In this document: in pieces, positions 37,507-45,654 of the stretch | How positions within the stretch are numbered: position 1 is the first letter of the stretch | How the letters are laid out: each line of letters opens with the position of its first letter | Assembly (NCBI GenBank): GCA_029210725.1 | Contig: JARGFM010000025.1 | Span: 1-50,750, forward strand | Direction: 5' to 3' | Origin: Bacteroidales bacterium | GTDB lineage: Bacteria > Bacteroidota > Bacteroidia > Bacteroidales > GCA-2748055 | Length of the DNA stretch: 50,750 nt | Translations under genes and position numbers: made by a program | Notes under the pieces: model-generated | What the model saw: the letters and a program-made list of their open reading frames with translations, nothing else | Database searches by the model: none | What the model was told of the DNA's origin: nothing

Positions 37507-39353
37507 TTGCCCGATTCAGGATCCCAGCGGCAATTGGCAAATGCTTCCCAGTCCTCTTTCATTCTTGGATAGTCCGTCCGGAAATAGTAGCCCGGCCAGC
37601 GGGTCTCTTCCCGGAAAAGCATGGTCCGGATATGAGATTCCGCCTGCCACATCCGGTGCACATTCTCCCAGCATCGCATAAGCTCATTCAGATCGGCGGC
37701 CGCCAGTTTCTCTGCATCTTCTTTCATAAACTGCAAATACTCCAGTCCCCTGGTCAGCAGCGCCCCGGAGGTCTTAAAGCCCACCGAAGCTCCCCCTGCA
37801 TATTCGTCCATGATCTTTTGGAGACGGAACATAAACATCCTGGGTTTAATGTAGTTAGGGTTTACATCCTCATCATTGGTATAAGCATGGTGCTCCTGGA
37901 AGGTCTTCAAGGGTTGCAGAACCCTCTCTTTCATTGCGGCTGTTTGCTCCTCACTGATTTCGAATGCTTCGGGATGGTCCACGCAGAATGCTATAGCCGC
38001 TTTGCCGGCAATCCGGCCTTCGGTGAAGGATCCGGATGAGAACTTATGAGAGGATGCACCGGCCGCGTCACCGGCCGCAAACAATCCTTTCACGGAGGTC
38101 ATATTATCATATCCCCAGTGGTGTTCCCCGGGAGCCAGATCTTTCGGACCACTTACCCAGGCCCCGGAGGCTCCTGAATGGGAGCTGATAAAGTAGGGCT
38201 CACAGGCTGATATTTCCGAAGGAGTCTCCTCAGGCATGATATTATGGGAAGCCCAGTTCAGAGCCTGGCTCACAGTCATATCCAGAAAATCTTCCCATGC
38301 TTCGGATTCCAGCTCCTTCATTTTTCTCCGGGACTCTTTCTCATCGGGTATCTCCGCTACAAGCTTCTGAATCGCTTCATCGGTACGCATATAAATGGGC
38401 CCGTTCCCTTCTTCCAGTTCCAGCAACATCAGATAATTCCGCAGATTTGCAGGCGTTGGTTTAGAGGTCCCGTAGGGGGCCCAGTTTTCAAGCTCCGACG
38501 ACCGTTTTTCCATATAATCCTCTCCTTTGGCATTGGTGGCCCTGGATTTAAAAAGAAGGAACCAGGCTCCCACAGGTCCGTAGGAGTCCTTAAAGCGGAC
38601 CGGGACAAAGCGAACTTCCTGGCAGGTCATCTCGGCCCCTGCTTTCAGTGTAAAGTAAGTGCTGGCCCCGCTGTTAAAGGGAGGATACCACGACCTTCCC
38701 AGTCCTTCCCCCACAGATCTGGGCCGGAATACATGAACCGCTCCCCCCATCACATCCAGGACCGCCTTGGCTTTGAATACATAGAAAACATTCTCCCTGA
38801 CACTGAAGCCCACAGCTCCCACGCAGCGATCCTCATACATCACCGGTTCGGTGATAAAGACTCGCTCGTAATAGGCACCATCCTCACCAAGCTCCTTCAG
38901 GGCGCTTTTTGCTGCTTCGGAAACAATATTTTTGTAGGATTCCCCGTGGATCATGATCTGCCACCGGCCTTCATTCACGTAGTTGCCCTCTTCATCCTTC
39001 CAGATGGGCAGGCCCCACTTCTCAAACAGATGAACGGAAGAATCCACATGACGGGCAATATTGGCCACCAAATCCTTCCGGGCAATTCCCATCAGGTCGT
39101 TCTTCACATAACTCACATAATCGTCCACGGTATTGTTTCCCTTGCTCAAGCCCAGGTAAAGGTTGATGGCCGACAGCCCCATAGCCACAGCTCCGCTGCG
39201 TTCCATGGCCGCTTTGTCGACCAGGGTCACACGCTGTTTATTCTTTTTTGCCCAGTAAGATGCTTCATAAGCTGCCCCGCAGGCCGCCATGCCACCACCC
39301 AAAATCAACAGGTCGGTTTCCACCACAAGGGTCTTAAAATTATCTGCATTCAT
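37476..39353 (-). CDS. aprA: Adenylylsulfate reductase, alpha subunit
   Basis: A 625-residue flavoprotein of the fumarate reductase superfamily, specifically AprA. FAD motifs are LLILGGGMAACGAAYEAS (15-32) and LFAAGDAAGASSHKFSSGSF (424-443). The APS-site signatures RFVPVRFKDSYGPVGAWFL (248-266) and ISSHSGASGAWVSGP (389-403) are both intact and place likely catalytic Arg253 and His392. These blocks are characteristic of AprA and absent from fumarate reductase or L-aspartate oxidase. It interconverts APS and AMP plus sulfite in the cytoplasm, with electrons through AprB. It lies 16 bp after aprB. The length is a little below that of the Desulfovibrio subunit. No sat gene is seen in the window. 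Confidence 0.96.
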   Translation of the reverse strand: MNADNFKTLVVETDLLILGGGMAACGAAYEASYWAKKNKQRVTLVDKAAMERSGAVAMGLSAINLYLGLSKGNNTVDDYVSYVKNDLMGIARKDLVANIARHVDSSVHLFEKWGLPIWKDEEGNYVNEGRWQIMIHGESYKNIVSEAAKSALKELGEDGAYYERVFITEPVMYEDRCVGAVGFSVRENVFYVFKAKAVLDVMGGAVHVFRPRSVGEGLGRSWYPPFNSGASTYFTLKAGAEMTCQEVRFVPVRFKDSYGPVGAWFLLFKSRATNAKGEDYMEKRSSELENWAPYGTSKPTPANLRNYLMLLELEEGNGPIYMRTDEAIQKLVAEIPDEKESRRKMKELESEAWEDFLDMTVSQALNWASHNIMPEETPSEISACEPYFISSHSGASGAWVSGPKDLAPGEHHWGYDNMTSVKGLFAAGDAAGASSHKFSSGSFTEGRIAGKAAIAFCVDHPEAFEISEEQTAAMKERVLQPLKTFQEHHAYTNDEDVNPNYIKPRMFMFRLQKIMDEYAGGASVGFKTSGALLTRGLEYLQFMKEDAEKLAAADLNELMRCWENVHRMWQAESHIRTMLFREETRWPGYYFRTDYPRMKEDWEAFANCRWDPESGKWEMIKREIL

Positions 39354-39369
39354 TGTTCAGAAATATTAT

Positions 39370-39783
39370 TTAGAGGGAATCGGGTTCTGTTCTCAGCACC
39401 GGCGATTTCAGATCCTCTGTTCCGGTGGTAAATCCGGCATCGGGATCAATGGATCCCTCAGGCTTTGTCCGGATCGGGAATTTGAAACGTTTAACTACCT
39501 TGTTCCTGAAGCGGACCGCCCACATGATGGAGTCGGAGCTTCTTAAGGGCTGCACCACCCCTCCCAGGGGCATGAAATCGGCGTAACCCCTGATTTCAAT
39601 GGCCTGGGTCGGACAGATCTTCACGCAGCTGTAGCATTCCCAGCACATATCCACAGCCCTGTTGAAGGCCTTGTTAGTCTCTCTATCCAGAACCATCAGA
39701 TCGTTGGGACAGATGTACTGGCAGGCAGTACGATCCTGCGCCTTGCAGCCATCGCACTTTTCATTGATTACAAAACTCGGCAT
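39370..39783 (-). CDS. aprB: Adenylylsulfate reductase, beta subunit
   Basis: A 137-residue iron-sulfur protein. Cluster cysteines are C10-C13-C21-C25 and C47-C50-C53-C57, the two-cluster arrangement of AprB including the eight-base-spaced third Cys of the first set. Trp48, immediately after C47, coincides with the Trp known in Archaeoglobus AprB to sit between the cluster and the AprA flavin. The C-terminal tail (FPIRTKPEGSID, DLKSPVLRTEP) is the arm that wraps AprA, though shorter than in Desulfovibrio. It is first in the cluster, with a candidate host promoter 22 bp upstream. Confidence 0.95.
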   Translation of the reverse strand: MPSFVINEKCDGCKAQDRTACQYICPNDLMVLDRETNKAFNRAVDMCWECYSCVKICPTQAIEIRGYADFMPLGGVVQPLRSSDSIMWAVRFRNKVVKRFKFPIRTKPEGSIDPDAGFTTGTEDLKSPVLRTEPDSL

Positions 39784-39804
39784 CGGTAGTTCGTTGTTGA
39801 ATCA

Positions 39805-39812
39805 CAAACATA
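39805..39812 (-). promoter_or_regulatory. Candidate Bacteroidota promoter for aprBA-qmoABC
   Basis: Minus-strand TATGTTTG matches TAnnTTTG exactly, 22 bp before the aprB ATG, in an AT-rich 83-bp gap after the ClC gene. No clear -33 TTG was found, so this is tentative. Confidence 0.45.
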
Positions 39813-39849
39813 ATTAATTAATACTTTAGAATTATTTTAAAATCAGGGT

Positions 39850-39865
39850 GCCGGTCTGACCCGGC
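39850..39865 (-). terminator. Weak hairpin after the ClC gene
   Basis: GCCGG-GTCAGA-CCGGC on the minus strand begins one base after the ClC stop and is followed by ACCCTGATTTT. It may partly separate the ClC and apr transcripts. The T tract is short and offset, so termination is doubtful. Confidence 0.3.
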
Positions 39866-39866
39866 G

Positions 39867-41639
39867 TCAATCGTCCGAGAAGTGCTTCAGCATCTCCCGG
39901 TAGGAGGAGAAAACCCTGGCACGGGAGACAAATCCAAGATACTTTCCGTTTTGAAGGACAGGGAGATTGAACCGGCCACTTTCTGAGAACTGCCTGGCCA
40001 CCTCCTCCATCTGGTCCGTACTTTCAATGACCCACTTGGGGGTATGCATCAAATCTCTGACCAGGGTATTGTCGTACATCTCCTGGTTGAACATGATGTG
40101 ACGGATATCGTCCAGTTTGACGATTCCTTTCAAATAATTCTTTTCATCCACCACCGGGTAGATGTTCCGGCTGGACTTGGTGATGATTTGGACCAGGTCC
40201 CTCAGCGTTTCTTCTTCACGGACTGTCCTGAAGTTGGTCTCCAGGAGATCCGAGACCTTCATCATCAGCAGGATATTACGGTCCTTGTGATGGGTCATCA
40301 GCTCCCCCCGCTTGGCCAGCTGTATCGTATAGACTGAATTCTTTACAAAATACCGGGTGGTGCCCAAGGAGATAGTAGAGGCAAGCATCAGAGGGAAAAA
40401 GAGTTCGTAGCCCCCGGTGATCTCTGCAATCAGGAAAATAGCGGTCAGGGGCGCATGAACCACTCCGGCAATCATTCCGGCCATCCCCACAAGCACCATA
40501 TTGCTCACCGAAACATCGATTCCAAACTGATTCAGTAAAAGTCCGAAAAGCATGCCTGTATTGGCTCCGATAAACAGTGTTGGCGCAAAAATGCCACCGA
40601 TGCCGCCGGCAGAGAATGTAACGGTGGTAGCCACCACTTTCAAAGCGATTATTAATAACATGTATACCGTCAGCAGGGCAAAGCTGTGCTGCCAGCCCTC
40701 AAAAAAACTGTTTTCAAAAAGAATGAAAAATTCTCCCCGGAGCTCCTGATTCACCACCTCGTAGCCCTCTCCGTACAGGGGAGGGAAAAACAGGATAATG
40801 ATCCCCAGAATCCCACCTCCCAGCAGCAAGCGTTTCCAGGGGCTCACAATTTTCTCAAAGAACCCGGATATTCTTATATAACTCTTTGTAAAATAGACGG
40901 AAAGCAGACCTGTGAGGATCCCCAGCAAAAGGTAAAAATGGATCTCTCCTATATGAAAGGGTTCGGTGAGCTTAAAAGAATACAGCACATTCTGGCCCAG
41001 AAAAAGGTAAGAAGTCACCGCAGCTGAGGCAGAAGCGATCAACAAGGGAATGATGGCCCACATGGTGAGGTCGAGCATAATCACCTCCAGGGCAAAAACG
41101 ATCCCGGCAATTGGAGCCTTGAATATGGCAGAGAGGGCACCGGCAGAAGCACAGGAAATCAGCAAGGCAACCTCTTTATAGCCCAGTTTAAAGGCCCTGC
41201 CTATATTAGAACCCACGGCACCCCCCGTAGCCACTGTTGGCCCTTCCAGTCCCACCGATCCGCCAAAACCCACGGTCAGTGCACTGGTTATGATGCTGGA
41301 GTAGAGGTTGTGCGAGCGGATGATTCCGTTGTTCTTTGAGATGGCGAATAGCACACCAGGTATCCCGTGTCCCACCGGACGCTTGTTGATATACTTTATA
41401 AACAGGAGGGTCAGGGTTATCCCGACAATGGGAATAATAAAGACATAATACCTGTTGTAATCACCCTGGAAACCGTTCTGCAATGCTTCGTGGATGAAGT
41501 GAACCAGGTTTTTGATAATCACTGCGGCAAGACCCACAGCCAGGCCCACAACAGCGGAAAGAATGTAAAGGAATCTATGACCAGATAAATACCTGATCCT
41601 AAATCTGTTGACCCTCTGAAAAAAGCTGTTTTCGGCCAT
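39867..41639 (-). CDS. ClC-family anion channel/transporter with CBS domains
   Basis: A 590-residue protein with a ClC membrane domain (about 20-440) and two CBS domains (about 450-580, from MKVSDLLE to SRARVFSS). Filter motifs are GHGIPGV (normally GSGIP), GLEGP with the gating Glu, and GGIFAP. At the position of the proton-coupling Glu203 of the E. coli exchanger the sequence is FALEVI, giving Val, as in vertebrate ClC channels; this suggests passive anion conduction rather than exchange. CBS domains suggest control by adenine nucleotides. It lies directly upstream of aprB on the same strand, 83 bp away. Which anion it carries is unknown. Confidence 0.88.
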   Translation of the reverse strand: MAENSFFQRVNRFRIRYLSGHRFLYILSAVVGLAVGLAAVIIKNLVHFIHEALQNGFQGDYNRYYVFIIPIVGITLTLLFIKYINKRPVGHGIPGVLFAISKNNGIIRSHNLYSSIITSALTVGFGGSVGLEGPTVATGGAVGSNIGRAFKLGYKEVALLISCASAGALSAIFKAPIAGIVFALEVIMLDLTMWAIIPLLIASASAAVTSYLFLGQNVLYSFKLTEPFHIGEIHFYLLLGILTGLLSVYFTKSYIRISGFFEKIVSPWKRLLLGGGILGIIILFFPPLYGEGYEVVNQELRGEFFILFENSFFEGWQHSFALLTVYMLLIIALKVVATTVTFSAGGIGGIFAPTLFIGANTGMLFGLLLNQFGIDVSVSNMVLVGMAGMIAGVVHAPLTAIFLIAEITGGYELFFPLMLASTISLGTTRYFVKNSVYTIQLAKRGELMTHHKDRNILLMMKVSDLLETNFRTVREEETLRDLVQIITKSSRNIYPVVDEKNYLKGIVKLDDIRHIMFNQEMYDNTLVRDLMHTPKWVIESTDQMEEVARQFSESGRFNLPVLQNGKYLGFVSRARVFSSYREMLKHFSDD

Positions 41640-41646
41640 AGATTGA

Positions 41647-41654
41647 CAAAATTA
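41647..41654 (-). promoter_or_regulatory. TAnnTTTG match upstream of the ClC gene
   Basis: Minus-strand TAATTTTG lies 7 bp before the ClC ATG, which would give an almost leaderless mRNA. It may instead be chance in AT-rich sequence. Confidence 0.25.
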
Positions 41655-41700
41655 ACATTTTACCCTGCAGAACAATGGGGAATGCTCAATTTAGAACTAT

Positions 41701-41708
41701 TATCTTTG
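41701..41708 (+). promoter_or_regulatory. Candidate promoter for the T9SS-sorted protein
   Basis: TATCTTTG matches TAnnTTTG, 49 bp before the ATG at 41758. Two near-identical 10-mers, gggtatcacg (41714-41723) and gggtattacg (41737-41746), follow with a 23-bp period in the predicted leader. Confidence 0.4.
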
Positions 41709-41757
41709 TTTACGGGTATCACGAAACATTGAACAAGGGTATTACGTTATTGTAAAG

Positions 41758-43278
41758 ATGAAGGGATTGAAACCATATCCGGCCCAACTGGTTCAGGCAC
41801 TATTCCTTGTACTCTTCTTCATTTTTCCTGTCCGGTCCGGGGCTCAGATCCTGCCCGATATTCCGGATCTGATCGTGGTAAGCGTTGACCACGCCGACAA
41901 TGGAGTTCTTATTAAATGGGAGCCCAGTGCCGACACCGGTATCCAGTTCTATCAACTGTGGAGGAGGAATCCCGACAGAACATTCTCCCAGCTCCTGGAA
42001 TTCTCTTCCAATATCCTTGAATTCAAACACATGAACAGTGGCTTGAGCAATCTCGCCTATGCGGTGACTGCCGAAACAAGCGATGGCAGAAGGAGTATTT
42101 TTAGCGATAATGTGCACCAGGCTGTAAACCTGTATATTAAGTTTGATTTATGTACACATACCAACACACTGACATGGACCAGCTATGAGGGCTGGGAAGG
42201 AGAGATTGCCGGATACAACATATACGGCGCCATTTCGGGGGAAGCCTTCCAGTTGCTCGATGCTGTCCAGGCGAGCACCAATACTTTCGAACATACCCAG
42301 GTGACCGGGAATGCTTCCTACACCTACTACATTGAGACGATCAATGCCCTCAGTCAGGATACCTCCCTCTCGGCTCTGGAAACAGTGGCAACACTCCTCC
42401 CCCAGGCCCCTTCCTCGCTGACGGTCGATCATGTGACTGTGGTGGATGAAGCCACTGTGGAGCTTCAGTTTACAGCAGATATCAGCGGACCGGTAAAAAG
42501 TTTCAGGGTTTTAAGGCGAAGCAATCCGAACACCCCGTATATGGAGGTGGAAACCCTCTGGAACATCAGTGAATCCAAACAAGTTATTCTGGATGAAGTT
42601 CCGACTTCAAACATGAGTTACCAGTACATCCTGCAGTCTGTCTTTCTGCCGGAATCATGTACCACCCCTCTGGTGCTTTCAGAATCCAATACCGGGAATA
42701 GTATATTACTGCTTAATGAGATCCACAACCAGATGCTTACCCTTAGCTGGACCCCTTATGAAAGCTATGAGCCGGGGCTCGCAGCCTATATGATACAGCG
42801 GAGAAACGGCAACGGGGATTTTGTTGATGTTGCAACAACCGGGCCACTCAGCACTCAGTGGCAGGAACCGGTAGAGTCGCTTCTGAACGGATTTCAGCCC
42901 GGCGAGGTGCAATACCGGGTTATCGCACTGAGTAATCCCGATGGATGGGGAGTGGAAGAGGCCAGTTATTCCAATATTACAGTGGCTACTGTGGAGACCC
43001 ATATGCAGGTGCCCACGGCCTTTACCCCCGGCAGTAATGATATGAATTTTGAATTTAAGCCACAGATGGACTTTGCCCCGCGGGAGTATCTGATGATGAT
43101 CATGGACCGAGGTGGCCGCAAGATGTTTGAAACGACCGACCCGGGCGATGGGTGGGACGGCCGGTTCCAGGGTGGCGAATTTGTGAATGAAGCCGTTTAC
43201 GTCTACTATATTCAGTATACCGATTATACCGGATTGTTCAGGACACTCACCGGGAACGTGACCGTGTTATATCCCTGA
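41758..43278 (+). CDS. Secreted fibronectin-III-like protein with type B T9SS sorting domain
   Basis: A 506-residue exported protein. The signal peptide (about 1-29) ends with RSGAQ. Four or so beta-sandwich, fibronectin type III-like repeats follow, each with W/Y core patterns such as GVLIKWEPSADTGIQFYQLWRR, NTLTWTSYEGWEGEIAGYNIY and LTLSWTPYESYEPGLAAYMIQ. The last 90 residues are a CHU_C/type B sorting domain: VPTAFTPGSND, then a GWDGRFQGG core and YVYYIQY with a final GNVTVLYP. Such proteins cross the outer membrane by the type IX system. The conserved FNRWG box is altered to MDRGGRKMF. It is divergent from the ClC gene. The function beyond surface location is unknown. Confidence 0.8.
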   Translation: MKGLKPYPAQLVQALFLVLFFIFPVRSGAQILPDIPDLIVVSVDHADNGVLIKWEPSADTGIQFYQLWRRNPDRTFSQLLEFSSNILEFKHMNSGLSNLAYAVTAETSDGRRSIFSDNVHQAVNLYIKFDLCTHTNTLTWTSYEGWEGEIAGYNIYGAISGEAFQLLDAVQASTNTFEHTQVTGNASYTYYIETINALSQDTSLSALETVATLLPQAPSSLTVDHVTVVDEATVELQFTADISGPVKSFRVLRRSNPNTPYMEVETLWNISESKQVILDEVPTSNMSYQYILQSVFLPESCTTPLVLSESNTGNSILLLNEIHNQMLTLSWTPYESYEPGLAAYMIQRRNGNGDFVDVATTGPLSTQWQEPVESLLNGFQPGEVQYRVIALSNPDGWGVEEASYSNITVATVETHMQVPTAFTPGSNDMNFEFKPQMDFAPREYLMMIMDRGGRKMFETTDPGDGWDGRFQGGEFVNEAVYVYYIQYTDYTGLFRTLTGNVTVLYP

Positions 43279-43323
43279 TACCAAAAAAAAATCCACTTAA
43301 TCATACTCTTTCTCTTAAATCAC

Positions 43324-43331
43324 TAATTTTG
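43324..43331 (+). promoter_or_regulatory. Candidate promoter for relA/spoT
   Basis: TAATTTTG matches TAnnTTTG, 31 bp before the ATG. A purine-rich gggggagg lies in the leader at 43333-43340, too far from the start to be a ribosome-binding site. Confidence 0.4.
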
Positions 43332-43362
43332 CGGGGGAGGTCCATCCGGACGAAAGACACAT

Positions 43363-45582
43363 ATGGAAGAACAGGTACTCATAGAAGAACAAAAGATTAA
43401 TAAGCTCCTTGAAGAGTTAATTCAAAACTGTTCCAACTGCAAGTCGGCCAAAGATGAAAAATTGATCCGGAAGGCATTCAAGATGGCCAATGAGGCACAT
43501 AAGGGCACACGGAGAAAGTCGGGTGAGCCTTTTATCATACACCCCCTGCAGGTAGCCCTTATTGTGAGCCAGGAGATAGGGCTGGGAGTCACCAGTACCG
43601 TATGTGCCATCCTGCATGATGTGGTGGAAGATACCGATCTGACCATGGAGGACATCGAGAATGCCTTTGGGAAGAAGATTGCATCCATCGTTGACGGTCT
43701 CACTAAGATTTCCGGAGTCTTTGACAAGGAATCCAACTCGCTTCAGGCTGAAAATTTCCGGAAAATGCTGCTCACTCTCTCCGATGATGTGAGGGTCATC
43801 TTTATTAAACTGGCAGACCGTTTGCACAATATGCGCACCCTCGGCTCTCTCCCCCGGAATAAGCAGATCAAAATTGCCGGTGAGACGATCTACCTGTATG
43901 CTCCACTGGCCCACAGGCTGGGCCTTCACATGCTAAAAACAGAACTGGAAGATCTCAGTCTGAAGTACAGGTACCCGGAAGTATACAACGAAGTATCCGA
44001 AAAAATAAAACTGACCGAAGAGCGCCGGCTGCACATGATCAACCACTTCTCCCTTCCCATCATTGATGCACTGGATAAGAACCACTTTACTTTCGATATT
44101 TCGGGAAGGCCCAAATCGATCTATTCGATCTGGCAGAAGATGCACCAGAAAAATGTCTCCTTCGAAGAGATTTACGACCTCTTCGCCATCCGTATCGTCT
44201 TCGAGCCTAAACCAGACGTTCCGGAGAAGACCCAATGCTGGAATATCTACTCCATCATCACGGATATCTATGCACCCAAGCCGGAACGGATCCGGGACTG
44301 GGTATCGACGCCCAAGGCTAATGGATATGAGGCATTGCATACTACGGTCATGGGGTCTAACGGGAAATGGATGGAGGTGCAGATCCGTTCCAGGCGAATG
44401 AATGAGATTGCCGAAAGGGGATTTGCAGCTCACTGGAAATACAAGGACAAGAGCTCCCCGGAATCGGAACTGGATAAATGGATCAAGCGAATCAGGGAGA
44501 CCCTGGAGACCCCGTCTGCAGATGCGCTGGAGTTTCTGGACGATTTTAAACTGAACCTCTTCTCGTCGGAGATCATGGTCTTTACCCCCAAAGGCCACAT
44601 CATCACTCTCCCGAAAGATGCCACAGCCCTGGATTTTGCCTACGAGATCCACACGGAAATCGGAAATAAAGCCATTGGAGCCAAAGTCAACCACCGGCTG
44701 GTCCCGCTCAGCCACATTCTGAGCAGTGGCGACCAGGTGGAGATTCTCTCCTCCGATGTACAGAAGCCTACCATGGAGTGGAATCAGTTTGTTACCACGG
44801 TCAAAGCCAAAAGCTCCATAAAAAATGCTCTGAAAGCGGAGACCAAAAACCGCACAGAGGTGGGGAAACAGATTCTGATCGACAAGCTGAAAGAACTCAA
44901 TCTGACCCCCAGTTCAAGAATCCTGAAGAAGCTGGTGCCAGCCTATGACTCCACACACAAGGACGAACTTTACTCAAAAATAGGAAGCGGAATCATCACC
45001 CTGGACGATCTGAAGGAGATACTCAGCAAGAACACCAAAAATAAATGGGTGAGAGTATGGGACCTGTCGGTGGGCCGGTCTCAGAAAAAAACAGAGAACA
45101 AAGAGAAATATGATTCCAGGGGGACCCTGATCCTGCGTGAAAGTGTTGGGAATGAAGAGAGTTCCTATTATCTGGCCAAATGCTGCAGCCCCATTCCAGG
45201 CGATGAGGTAGTTGCAGTGCGTCAGGATGATGGCACCGTACTGGTTCACCGGACCGACTGCAATACAGCGGTGAAGATTATGTCGAGCCAGGGAGACAAA
45301 CTGGTGGCAGCCAAGTGGACCCAGCACAAGGTACTCTCCTACCTGGCCAGGATCCAGATAAATGGCTGGGATCGTTTTGGTGTTTATAATTCCATCACAA
45401 ACACCATCACCAAAGAACTAAACATCAGCATGCGAACCATAAACCTGCATGGGCACGATGGGATTTTCAATGGCACCATTGACCTTTATGTACACAACAC
45501 TAAAGACCTTAATAACTTGATTTTAAACCTTATAAAGCTTCGTGGAGTGGAATCGGTGCACCGGGTTGATGTGAATGAGTAA
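43363..45582 (+). CDS. Bifunctional (p)ppGpp synthetase/hydrolase (Rel/SpoT)
   Basis: A 739-residue long RSH protein. The HD hydrolase domain is intact (HDVVED, 85-90), as is the synthetase domain (about 245-345) with GRPKSIYSIW and the G-loop GYEALHTTV (321-329). A TGS domain (about 415-475), a helical/zinc-finger-like region with CCSPIPGD and a C-terminal ACT domain (RIQINGWDRFGV, LIKLRGVESVHRV) follow. Both activities should be present, so it can make and remove the alarmone. It heads the familiar Bacteroidota order rel-fur-purA. Confidence 0.95.
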   Translation: MEEQVLIEEQKINKLLEELIQNCSNCKSAKDEKLIRKAFKMANEAHKGTRRKSGEPFIIHPLQVALIVSQEIGLGVTSTVCAILHDVVEDTDLTMEDIENAFGKKIASIVDGLTKISGVFDKESNSLQAENFRKMLLTLSDDVRVIFIKLADRLHNMRTLGSLPRNKQIKIAGETIYLYAPLAHRLGLHMLKTELEDLSLKYRYPEVYNEVSEKIKLTEERRLHMINHFSLPIIDALDKNHFTFDISGRPKSIYSIWQKMHQKNVSFEEIYDLFAIRIVFEPKPDVPEKTQCWNIYSIITDIYAPKPERIRDWVSTPKANGYEALHTTVMGSNGKWMEVQIRSRRMNEIAERGFAAHWKYKDKSSPESELDKWIKRIRETLETPSADALEFLDDFKLNLFSSEIMVFTPKGHIITLPKDATALDFAYEIHTEIGNKAIGAKVNHRLVPLSHILSSGDQVEILSSDVQKPTMEWNQFVTTVKAKSSIKNALKAETKNRTEVGKQILIDKLKELNLTPSSRILKKLVPAYDSTHKDELYSKIGSGIITLDDLKEILSKNTKNKWVRVWDLSVGRSQKKTENKEKYDSRGTLILRESVGNEESSYYLAKCCSPIPGDEVVAVRQDDGTVLVHRTDCNTAVKIMSSQGDKLVAAKWTQHKVLSYLARIQINGWDRFGVYNSITNTITKELNISMRTINLHGHDGIFNGTIDLYVHNTKDLNNLILNLIKLRGVESVHRVDVNE

Positions 45583-45637
45583 AATTCTCCCTTTATCTGT
45601 TCTAAATTAAAATTATTATTATCTTGCGATGTAATTT

Positions 45638-45654
45638 ATACTTAGACTAAGTAT
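45638..45654. promoter_or_regulatory. Perfect 17-bp palindrome over the fur start codon
   Basis: atacttag-a-ctaagtat: 8-bp arms around one central base. The last two bases are the first two of the fur-family ATG (45653-45655). Size and symmetry are those of Fur/PerR-type operators, so autoregulation is likely. Confidence 0.55.

Noticed and set aside
37476-39353. Reading the large flavoprotein as fumarate reductase or L-aspartate oxidase
   Set aside because: The RFVPVRFKD and SHSGASGAWV blocks, the partner AprB with its two cluster motifs, and the adjacent QmoABC are specific to adenylylsulfate reductase.
38244-39431. Long plus-strand open frame of 395 codons opposite aprA
   Set aside because: It is a shadow of the aprA reading frame, with low-complexity composition and no recognisable domain.
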